36,775 bases of DNA from Methylobacterium sp. R2-1 (GTDB taxonomy: Bacteria; Pseudomonadota; Alphaproteobacteria; Rhizobiales; Beijerinckiaceae): positions 1-36,775 of the forward strand of contig NZ_JACHWM010000028.1 in assembly GCF_014191355.1 (NCBI RefSeq), read 5' to 3'. Every line of letters starts with the position of its first letter. Positions within the stretch are counted from its first letter, which is position 1. The notes under the pieces were generated by a model that was not told where the DNA came from, did no database searches, and saw nothing but the letters and a program-made list of their open reading frames with translations. This document shows, piece by piece, positions 12,777 through 19,951 of the stretch. A program made the translations under genes and the position numbers.

Positions 12777-15638
12777 TCAGCTCGCGTCCGCGAGTCGCTG
12801 GACGTACCAGCAGCGGGCAGCACGCCAGTGCCGCGACGAAACTCCGCTCGGGAGGCGATCGAGGACCGGCCCGAGGATCTCCCTCGCCTCTTCCGTGCGA
12901 TCGTCGCGGGCCAGGAGCTTCGCCAGATCGAACGCGGCGCGGAGACTAAAGGCTGACGCCCCCTGATGCTCGGCGACTTCAAGAGCCCGGCGCAACTCGT
13001 GCTCGCGCGACGCGGTGCCGCCATCGGCGAGCTGCGCACGGATCCTCAGGAATTCCGGCCATGCCCAGTGATCCTCGTGGCAGCCATCAGCCCGCTCGGC
13101 CAATCGCGAGAACGCCTCCCGAGCGGGATGGTCGCCGGCGGCATCGCGCAGGATATCGGTGATCAGGGTCGAGTAGAGAGGGTCGAAGTCCATGCCGCTC
13201 GCGGCGGACATCACATGGTGGATGCGATGCTCTGGGGGTGTGCTGCGCGCAGTGGCAGCCCAAGCCATGAACAGATCTCCGTACACCTTCCAGAACCCGA
13301 GACCGTGCCTGCATGCGGTCTCGATGAGCAGCGGCGCCGCGCGCTCTACAGCGGCCTCGTCGCCGTTCAGAGCGTGAACCATGCACCAGCCCTCTGCCAG
13401 CGCGCAGCAGAGCGTGCACGCGTGATCGAGCGCGCGAGCTTCCTCCAGAGCGCGCCGCGCGACGTCGAGGGCCGTCCCGAACTGGCCCTCGATCCAGAAG
13501 ATGCGAGACAGGAAGGCGAGCCCGGCGACGTGCTGATCAAGCCCGAAGCGATATCGCTGGATTGGAGGATGCCGCTCGTACCTTCCCAGCGACATCTCGA
13601 TTAGGCGGCGCCCCTCCGCATGCCGGCCCAAGAAGTGCTTCGAGACGCCGGCAATACGCTGTCCCGCGGCGAGCGCCTCGCCGTCGCTCACCTGGCTGGC
13701 CCGATCCATCATCTCCTGTGCATGCCGGAGCGAGCCCCCGTAGTCGCCGCAGCGCAGGTTGTAGAGCCACAACCCATAATGGGCTTGAAGCCCGACCTCG
13801 GCGTCCGACAGGTCAGCGGCGAGATCGAGGGCGCGGGTCCACGCGCTCCTGGTTTCGGCGACCGGACCTTTGGCCCATGTCAGGCAAGCTCCGAGCGCCG
13901 CCTGGGCGCCCATCTCAGCCCCACGGGGGATCGGATCCCGCATCGTATCGCCGGCGAGGGCTCGGGAGATCCGACAACGTCCCTCGTCATGCTGGGAGTG
14001 CTGGATCCAGAACGGAGCCGAGTGCGAGAGGATTGCGACGCCGAGGTGAGCGTCGCCCGGGGCAGAGAAGGTCCAGTCAAGAGCCGCGCGGATATCGTTC
14101 AGCCCGCTGCGGTGGCGGTTCAGCCAGTTCTCGGTGGGCAGGACGAGCCAATCGGCAGAGGCCCGCCTCGACATGGCGGCCGTGAACTGCGCGTGCCGAC
14201 GAGCGATCTGGTCGACCTCGCCGCTCTCGGCGAGTTTCTCCAGGGCGTAAAAGCGGATCGTCTCGAGCATGTGGAAGCGAGGCTTCCAGCCCGCCACGTC
14301 GACGAAGAGGAGCGATTTCTCCTCAAGTTCGCCGAGCACGTCCACCGTCCGCCACGCCTCGTCCGGCTGCTCACCTGCGACCTCATGCGCGGCCTCGGCC
14401 GTAAACTCCGCTGGAAACGCGGCGAGGCGCTGAAACGATCGCTGCGCGTCTTGGCTAAGAAGGCCGTAGCTCCAGTCGACCGCCCCACGCAAAGTGCGAT
14501 GTCGGGGCAGCGCAGTCCTGCGCCCGGCGGCCAGCAGTTTGAAGCGATCGTCCAGCCCAGTCAGCACGCCGTCGACACCCAAGGCCGCGACCCGCGCGGC
14601 GGCGAGTTCCAGGGCGAGCGGTATCCCGTCCAGGCGCCGACAGATCTCACCGACCTTGCCGGCGTTTGCGTCCGACAACTGGAATTCGCGTGTCCTTGCT
14701 CTGGCCCGTTCCACGAAGAGCTGCACGGCAGCGTGCACCAGCACCTCGTCCGCCCCGCGCACGTCCCTCGCGGGTACTGCGAGCGGAGTGAGGCGGTAGA
14801 CGTGCTCCCCAGGCATTCCGAGCGGCTCCTGAGCCGTGCCTAGCACGCGCAGATCGGCGCCGGCCTGCAGCAGGTCCGCCAGGACGTTAGCGGCCGCGTC
14901 GGCAACGTGCTCGCAATTGTCGATTAGCAGCAGGATCTTCCGGTCTGCGACGAAATTCCGGAGCCGACCGAGCTGCTGCATGGCGGATGCCGGGATGGAG
15001 AGGGCTGCCCCAATCGTCGATCGGACGAGCTCACCGTCGGATAGCTTGCCGAGTTCCGCCAGAAGGACGCCGCCCGGGAAAGACGTGCGGAGCTGCTGGC
15101 CAACTTCATTCGCCAACCGCGTCTTGCCGACCCCACCGGGCCCGACAATCGTCACGAGCCTGGTCCGCCCCAAGAGAGCTTCCAGCTCCGACAGCTCGGT
15201 GGTTCGACCGATCAAGCGCGTGATGGGATTCGGGACGGTGCAGGCGACCGCACGCGACGGCACGTCAGCCGGGAACGGCGCCAGACCCTCGGACGCGTCC
15301 GTCGCGGGTGAGAGGCGGTATCCGCGACCGAACTCGGTTGAGATCAGCTCTCTGTCCTGGCCAAGCGCCTTCCTGAGCGCAGATATTTGTGCCTGGAGGT
15401 TGTTCTCCTCGACCGCCGTCCCGCTCCAGACCCGCTCGATGAGTTCGTCTTTGCCGACCAGTTTCCCGCGCGCTTCGACGAGGATCCGGAGAAGATCGAA
15501 GGCTCGTGCCCCGAGTTCCACCCTTCGGTCGCCCCGCAAGAGGAGCCTCATCTCGGGATAGATGCAATGGCAGCCGAATCGATACACCGACCCCGCCGGC
15601 AGACCAACTTCGACTGCGGAGGAAACGCGCGGCTGCAT
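12777..15638 (-). CDS. Large transcriptional regulator: OmpR-type winged helix + NTPase + helical repeats
   Basis: 953 residues. Residues ~18-110 are an OmpR/PhoB-type winged helix (YRFGCHCIYPEMRLLLRGDR, ELGARAFDLLRILVEARGK, ELIERVWSG, ISALRKALGQ, ISTEFGRGYRLS). Residues ~140-460 are an NB-ARC/AfsR-like NTPase with Walker A GPGGVGKT (166-173) and Walker B KILLLIDNCEHV, followed by RLDGIPLALELAAARVAALG. The remainder is helical TPR-like repeats. Such STAND-type regulators change state on ligand binding with ATP turnover. It precedes the dioxygenase operon on the same strand and is the obvious candidate regulator. A GTG at 15587, preceded by GGGGTCG, is an alternative start. There is no receiver domain or membrane segment. 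Confidence 0.88.
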   Translation of the reverse strand: MQPRVSSAVEVGLPAGSVYRFGCHCIYPEMRLLLRGDRRVELGARAFDLLRILVEARGKLVGKDELIERVWSGTAVEENNLQAQISALRKALGQDRELISTEFGRGYRLSPATDASEGLAPFPADVPSRAVACTVPNPITRLIGRTTELSELEALLGRTRLVTIVGPGGVGKTRLANEVGQQLRTSFPGGVLLAELGKLSDGELVRSTIGAALSIPASAMQQLGRLRNFVADRKILLLIDNCEHVADAAANVLADLLQAGADLRVLGTAQEPLGMPGEHVYRLTPLAVPARDVRGADEVLVHAAVQLFVERARARTREFQLSDANAGKVGEICRRLDGIPLALELAAARVAALGVDGVLTGLDDRFKLLAAGRRTALPRHRTLRGAVDWSYGLLSQDAQRSFQRLAAFPAEFTAEAAHEVAGEQPDEAWRTVDVLGELEEKSLLFVDVAGWKPRFHMLETIRFYALEKLAESGEVDQIARRHAQFTAAMSRRASADWLVLPTENWLNRHRSGLNDIRAALDWTFSAPGDAHLGVAILSHSAPFWIQHSQHDEGRCRISRALAGDTMRDPIPRGAEMGAQAALGACLTWAKGPVAETRSAWTRALDLAADLSDAEVGLQAHYGLWLYNLRCGDYGGSLRHAQEMMDRASQVSDGEALAAGQRIAGVSKHFLGRHAEGRRLIEMSLGRYERHPPIQRYRFGLDQHVAGLAFLSRIFWIEGQFGTALDVARRALEEARALDHACTLCCALAEGWCMVHALNGDEAAVERAAPLLIETACRHGLGFWKVYGDLFMAWAATARSTPPEHRIHHVMSAASGMDFDPLYSTLITDILRDAAGDHPAREAFSRLAERADGCHEDHWAWPEFLRIRAQLADGGTASREHELRRALEVAEHQGASAFSLRAAFDLAKLLARDDRTEEAREILGPVLDRLPSGVSSRHWRAARCWYVQRLADAS

Positions 15639-15978
15639 CAGGGGATGGTATCGGTTTGGCGCACTTCTGTCTCCCGCAGAACCGCTGACACCGCTACACT
15701 GGGCTACCGATAGGTACTGGGGCTGAGCAATCTCGGAGTGGCTGTCTGAGGTCTGGTTCGGCGCCTCGCTCGCCCAAAATCAGCCGGACGGCTTTCGGGC
15801 TCCATCAGTCGCTTGCACCACTCATTAGACGGCCCGGAAGCGGACGTCGCTAAAGCCTGCTTTGGGTGGAATTCTGCCGTTCCGCTTCTGAGCGAGCAGG
15901 GTATCGAAGCGGACGTTGTCGACCCACTCGCTGACGCCTCCGAATAGATCCACCGTCACATAAGACGTTGCCGCCGGC
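15639..15978. other. Intergenic spacer with degenerate repeat copies
   Basis: No believable gene. GAAGCGGACGTCGC (from 15837) and GAAGCGGACGTTG (from 15906) are two copies of the same repeat word found at 9082-9270. Between them, TTCCGCTTC reads as an inverted copy near 15880. Confidence 0.5.
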
Positions 15979-16956
15979 TCATCCCCCGCCTTTCGCACCG
16001 AGCGCGATCCCGAACAGGATGGTGAGCGCCGAGACGATGAGTAGTGGATTGAGCCCTTCGGCTAGGATGATGGCAGACAGTCCGATGCCCAGCACGGGTG
16101 TCGTGAGGACGCCGAGAGATGCCGTGGTTGCCGGCACGCACCGGTTCACCACGGTCATCGCCCAGAAGCCGAGCGCCGTACCAATGAAGCCGTTGTAAGC
16201 GAGCGCCAGCAGGGCCGGAGTGCCGATCCGCGACGGCGGTGCGCCTTCGAGCGCAAGAGCCAGGATCACGAGGGCGACCGTCGCGAGCAGGCATTGCCAG
16301 GGCATGAGCTGGAGCGGCGTCGCAACCCAGCGATGTGCCCGGGTGTAGACGGTGCTGACCGACCAGCAGAGCGCAGCCAAAACCACCAAACCGTTGCCGG
16401 GGAGAGCCGTCCTGCTGCTCCACGCACCGCTATCCGGCCAGAAAAGCAGAAGCAGGCCGACGATGCCGACCGCGACCCCGGCCGCCTGCCGCACCGTCAC
16501 CCGCTCCCCGAGGAACAGGAAGGCGGCGGGGGCGACCCAGAGCGGCGTGGTGTAGCTGAGCACGATGGCCCGGCTCGCGGGGACGAAGACCAGCCCCGCC
16601 GTCATCAAGCTCGCGAAGGCCACCATGTGGAAGAGCGCGATCACGAGGATGACCGGCAGATCGCCCCGGGGCAGCAGCCTCAGCTGCCCGGCCGCAGACA
16701 GCGATGGGAACAGGACGAGTGCCGCGAGGCCGGTTCGGATCGCGACCGCCCAGAATGGCGTGACGTCCTGCAACGCCATCTTCATGACGACCCAGTTGAG
16801 GCTCCAGGCCACCACGACGAAGGCAAAGAGCCCGATGATGGAGGCGTTGGACGCCGCACTTGGGTCGTCGGCAGATAGCGTGACGGACGGCGGAGTTGTC
16901 ACGATCAGCTCCAGCAAGGAGCGACGGCTTGGCCGCACCAGCTTCAGGTCAGGCAT
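15979..16956 (-). CDS. EamA/DMT family transporter
   Basis: 325 residues with about ten hydrophobic helices in two EamA repeats (first half IIGLFAFVVVAWSLNWVVMK and SRAIVLSYTTPLWVAPAAFL; second half GLVVLAALCWSVSTVYTRAH and LGVLTTPVLGIGLSAIILAE). Conserved signals include TPLW and ERVTVRQAAGVAVGIVG. The ~38-residue N-terminal tail is hydrophilic. The family exports metabolites or amino acids; the substrate is unknown. Its ATG overlaps the tautomerase stop by 8 bp, so the two are coupled. Confidence 0.87.
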   Translation of the reverse strand: MPDLKLVRPSRRSLLELIVTTPPSVTLSADDPSAASNASIIGLFAFVVVAWSLNWVVMKMALQDVTPFWAVAIRTGLAALVLFPSLSAAGQLRLLPRGDLPVILVIALFHMVAFASLMTAGLVFVPASRAIVLSYTTPLWVAPAAFLFLGERVTVRQAAGVAVGIVGLLLLFWPDSGAWSSRTALPGNGLVVLAALCWSVSTVYTRAHRWVATPLQLMPWQCLLATVALVILALALEGAPPSRIGTPALLALAYNGFIGTALGFWAMTVVNRCVPATTASLGVLTTPVLGIGLSAIILAEGLNPLLIVSALTILFGIALGAKGGG

Positions 16957-17329
16957 ACTGCGCGAGGCCGCGACCGAGCGACCAATTCTCGCGGGTGCCC
17001 TCCACGAGGTTGATGAAGAGATCGTCAGCTCGGATGCCGGGCTCGTCGCCGAGCAGCTCCGCGATACGCCGATAGAGCGCTTTCTTCTGATCGACGGTGC
17101 GAGTGTTCATGGCGCTGATCTGCACGAAGATCACGTCGTCGCTGCGGTTGATGCCGCCGTAGGTCGCGCCGTAGCGGAAGTCCGCTTCACCGTGCTCCGT
17201 AATCGTCATGAACTGGTCGTCCTCCGGTACGCTAAAGGTCTCGCGGAGGGCTCGGTACAGGCCGTCGAAAATGGCCTGCTTGTATGCGTCGGATTTCCCA
17301 GAGCGCAGAGATATGGAAATGAGCGGCAT
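16949..17329 (-). CDS. Tautomerase family protein (4-oxalocrotonate tautomerase-like)
   Basis: 126 residues, starting MPLISISLRSGKSDAYKQAI. The Met before Pro would be removed, leaving the N-terminal proline that acts as general base in this superfamily, so the ATG at 17329 is right rather than the longer frame to 17368. The downstream pattern DDQFMTITEH, DDVIFVQISA and then RADDLFINLVEGTRENWSLG fits the Tautomerase_2 group. Role: enol-keto tautomerisation or a related hydration/dehalogenation; the substrate is not evident. Divergent from a LysR gene, with an 89-bp control region between. Confidence 0.88.
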   Translation of the reverse strand: MPLISISLRSGKSDAYKQAIFDGLYRALRETFSVPEDDQFMTITEHGEADFRYGATYGGINRSDDVIFVQISAMNTRTVDQKKALYRRIAELLGDEPGIRADDLFINLVEGTRENWSLGRGLAQYA

Positions 17330-17377
17330 GATGCACCTCGTTTGACGCTCGGAGTTGTAGAAGTTCAACCGGCATTA

Positions 17378-17405
17378 CGATATCATATCGGCTCTGATTT
17401 CAGAG
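17378..17405. promoter_or_regulatory. Two inverted repeats in the LysR/tautomerase control region
   Basis: CGATATCATATCG (17378-17390) is a perfect 13-bp palindrome about a central C. One base on, CTCTGATTTCAGAG (17392-17405) has 6-bp inverted arms around TT. Both sit between the divergent starts (17329 minus, 17419 plus), the usual place for LysR binding and autoregulation. Which one the regulator uses is not known. Confidence 0.6.
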
Positions 17406-17418
17406 ATAATGGCTTGTT

Positions 17419-18276
17419 ATGACGTGCAAGTCCCTCGACCTCGATGCCGTGCGCGCGTTCATTCACGTGGCCGAACTCGACAGCTTCACGCGCGCGGCTG
17501 AGGCGATGGAGACGACGCAGGCGGCCGTCAGCCTTCGCATCCAGCGGCTGGAACGGAGGGTTGGCCACCAGCTCGTCGAGCGGACGCCCCGCTACGTGCA
17601 GCTCTCACCGCACGGCATCGCCTTCCTCGAACGGGCGCGCGAACTTGTGTACGCGCATGAGCGGGCGCTCGCGGTCTTTGGGGAAGCCCGGCAACGCGTC
17701 GCCATCGGGATCAGCGACCATGTCGCGGGGCCGGATCTGCCGGCGCTCATCGCGCGGCTGACCACGCAGGATCCTCAGCTTCTCATCAAGATCAAGATCG
17801 GCTCGTCCGGCGACCTCCTGCAGAGCTACGACCGCCGTGAACTCGATGCGGTGATCGCGCGCATGAACCTGGGCCGGGATGACGGCGAGGTCCTAGCCCA
17901 GGAGAGCTTCGGATGGTTCGCAGGGGCAGGCTGGCAGCCTCGTGCGGGCGAACCGCTGCCGGTCGCCACGTCGGCCGAGCCGTGCGGCGTCCGCGCCATG
18001 GCCGGGCGTCTCCTCGACACCGCCGGCATCCCCTGGATCGAGACCTTCGTCGGTGGCGGCGTGTCGGCCGTTGCGGCTGCCGTGTCAGCCAGGCTCGGCG
18101 TCGCGGCCCTGGCGCCACGCATGCTTCCGCTCGGTGTCGTCGACGTCGGAGCCAAGCTGAGGCTCCCGGAGATCCCCCGCCTGCCGATCCTCCTCCATAC
18201 GAGGATCCAGAGCGGACCGGCGCGTGACCTGCTCGCCAGCCTGTCGGCCGCCTTCCGTAGCGCAGTGCGGGCGTGA
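17419..18276 (+). CDS. LysR family transcriptional regulator
   Basis: 285 residues. The N-terminal winged helix-turn-helix is canonical: LDAVRAFIHVAELDSFTRAA then METTQAAVSLRIQRLERRVG and QLVERTPRYVQLSPHGIAFL. Residues ~90-285 are the periplasmic-binding-like effector domain (VAIGISDHVAGPDLP, LDAVIARMNLG). It probably controls the divergent tautomerase-transporter pair. The effector is unknown; by context it may be a carboxylic or aromatic metabolite. Confidence 0.9.
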   Translation: MTCKSLDLDAVRAFIHVAELDSFTRAAEAMETTQAAVSLRIQRLERRVGHQLVERTPRYVQLSPHGIAFLERARELVYAHERALAVFGEARQRVAIGISDHVAGPDLPALIARLTTQDPQLLIKIKIGSSGDLLQSYDRRELDAVIARMNLGRDDGEVLAQESFGWFAGAGWQPRAGEPLPVATSAEPCGVRAMAGRLLDTAGIPWIETFVGGGVSAVAAAVSARLGVAALAPRMLPLGVVDVGAKLRLPEIPRLPILLHTRIQSGPARDLLASLSAAFRSAVRA

Positions 18277-18280
18277 CGGA

Positions 18281-18297
18281 GCACTTTTGCTAAGTGC
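18281..18297 (+). terminator. Weak terminator hairpin after the LysR gene
   Basis: GCACTT (18281-18286) pairs with AAGTGC (18292-18297) around a TTGCT loop, 5 bp after the stop codon. The stem is 6 bp and no T tract follows. Confidence 0.4.
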
Positions 18298-18652
18298 GGC
18301 CCTCTAGCCCACCCACAGCAATCGAGCTTGGTAAGAGACGTCTGCTATCGGGGAACGTCCTGCTGAGGCCAGAAGACCGGCATGGTTCGGTAGCGGCAGT
18401 TCAGCAGGCAATGGTGAACGGTAGCATTGCGCCAGAAGCCATCATCGCGCCAGCGCGTACCAACCATTGCTTCCAATCCGTTGCACGCCCTCGGACGGTC
18501 CGCCTCCAGGCTCTCGACGAGCCACAGAATTACGACTGGAATGGGTGAATTCTCTTCGGTCCACTTTCGAGAAGCCGAACCATAGAAGCGAACGCCAATC
18601 TCAGCAGCGGTGATCGGGCATCCTGGGCGCCATTTATCGCCGGACCGTCAGT
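18298..18652. other. Intergenic spacer, no clear gene
   Basis: An open frame from a GTG at 18294 to 18548 (plus) has no ribosome-binding site, starts inside the hairpin and has no recognisable family. GAAGCGAACGCC near 18587 resembles the spacer repeat word. Nothing else is seen. Confidence 0.4.
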
Positions 18653-19126
18653 CTAGAAACAGGTTCCGTCCTTCCTGGCGAAGCGCCAGTTTCCTTCCAC
18701 ATCCATCAAGGCTTGGAGGTCGTCCTGCGGATAGCTCGCCACATCTCCGCGGCTACGGTCCCCAATCTCAAGGATGAGGCAGTCGCGATCGGTGCGGTTC
18801 TCCAGATGATGGGCCGTTCCATTTGCAGGGAAGCCTGCCACCATGCCTGGCCGCAATTGCATCTCGCCGGCATCCGTGAACAGCGTCGGCTCACCTTCGA
18901 GGATGTAGATGAGTTCGTCCTGGCGCGAGTGGCGGTGGTGGAGAGCCGACACCGCGCCTGGCCGCAGCCGCGTGAGGTTCACCCCGAAGTTCCTGAGGCC
19001 GAACAGGTCACCCAGCGGCTGCTTGATCCGTCCCTCCATTCGCGAGGCGAAGGGCTCGGGGTAGTTGCTCGACTTGACCCGGACCGGGGCATTGGCGGCG
19101 CAGATGGCCGGAGCGTCGTTGGTCAT
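18653..19126 (-). CDS. Cupin domain protein
   Basis: 157 residues from the ATG at 19126. Cupin motif 1 is ALHHRHSRQDELIYILEGEP and motif 2 is RPGMVAGFPANGTAHHLEN, with the three His and one Glu metal ligands present. The short sequence before motif 1 (FGLRNFGVNLTRLRPGAVSA) is also typical of single-domain cupins. A metal-dependent enzyme or small-molecule-binding protein; the substrate is unknown. Its ATG overlaps the TGA of the hydrolase remnant upstream (ATGA), so it was part of the same operon behind the TonB receptor. Confidence 0.83.
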   Translation of the reverse strand: MTNDAPAICAANAPVRVKSSNYPEPFASRMEGRIKQPLGDLFGLRNFGVNLTRLRPGAVSALHHRHSRQDELIYILEGEPTLFTDAGEMQLRPGMVAGFPANGTAHHLENRTDRDCLILEIGDRSRGDVASYPQDDLQALMDVEGNWRFARKDGTCF

Positions 19127-19637
19127 CGCGAAGCCTCTGTATTGCTGCGGCACGGAGGCGTGGCATGGACGACCGCTTCCGGCCAGGGATTCCTGCCATC
19201 GCGAAGCCAATCCAACGCGCTTGTCCAAAACGTGCCGCTCCGGCTGGGGTGGAAAAGGCTGAAGTGGCCGATGATCGTCGTCGCACTCAACGCTGCCGGC
19301 GTCAGCTGAACCTGCGTCCGCGGACTGGAGGTGTAGTAGCCGAGTCCCCGACGGATCGCCGATGGCGTCCCGAACTCGTCGTCCGTCGTTCCGACGGCCA
19401 GTATCGGAGCTCCGACGGCCGCGAAGCGGGCGAGAATCGCCTCACGCTGGCCCGGCGGATAGCTCAGCTCCATGCGGGCACGACGGAAACTCCACTCATA
19501 CGCCACGCCGGCCGGGAGATCTTCGAGCCAGCCGAGCCGGCGCCCCGGGAAGTAGCCCGCGAGGGCCGTCACGGCCGGCATCGCGAGATGCCACTTCGCC
19601 ACCATGCGGAGCCGGCTGCCAGCGTCGTAGTCGGGCC
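19123..19637 (-). pseudogene. C-terminal part of an alpha/beta hydrolase, fused in frame to an ABC-ATPase remnant
   Basis: About 170 residues of an alpha/beta hydrolase-like protein: RMVAKWHLAMPAVTALAGYF, RRLGWLEDLPAGVAYEWSFR, ILAVGTTDDEFGTPSAIRRG (acid loop) and a histidine-containing TTIIGHFSLFHPSRSGTFW (catalytic His region). The nucleophile-elbow half (G-x-S-x-G) is missing. The first residues of this frame belong instead to an ABC ATPase (VAYIPEQVALY), so a deletion joined the two genes around QVALYWPDY. It cannot be a working hydrolase. It ends in an ATGA overlap with the cupin gene. Confidence 0.75.
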
Positions 19638-19939
19638 AGTAGAGGGCGACCTGCTCGGGGATGTAGGCGACATGGCCTCGCGCGCCGACCGGATCCCGTC
19701 TCGATCCCGCAGACCTGGACTGCGCCGACATCCGGCTTCAGGAAGCCGAGGATCAGGTTGATCGTCGTGGTCTTGCCGGCTCCGTTTGGCCCGAGTAGGG
19801 CGAAGACCTCTCCGGCACGGAGCGTGAGATCCAAGCCATCGAGGGCGGTGCGTGCGCCGAACCGCTTGACCGCCGCCTGGATCGCCAGAACGGGATTGTC
19901 TGCCCCGGCCTGGGGCAGTTCGCGTTGCTCGATATGCAT
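19638..19939 (-). pseudogene. N-terminal fragment of an ABC transporter ATPase (NatA/CcmA-like), frameshifted and truncated
   Basis: The ATG at 19939 is 12 bp after the receptor's stop. The fragment has LQ-like strand AIQAAVKRFGARTALDGLDL, then RAGEVFALLGPNGAGKTTTI (Walker A GPNGAGKT) and LILGFLKPDVGAVQVCGIE. At about 19720 the frame is lost; the continuation DPVGARGHVAYIPEQVALY is one frame over (a +1 slip). After PEQVALY, the Q-loop/helical-domain region where GEL-type sequence is expected, the protein turns into a hydrolase tail. No signature motif or Walker B remains. Decayed; the partner permease is absent. Confidence 0.8.
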
Positions 19940-19951
19940 GCGCAGACGCCC

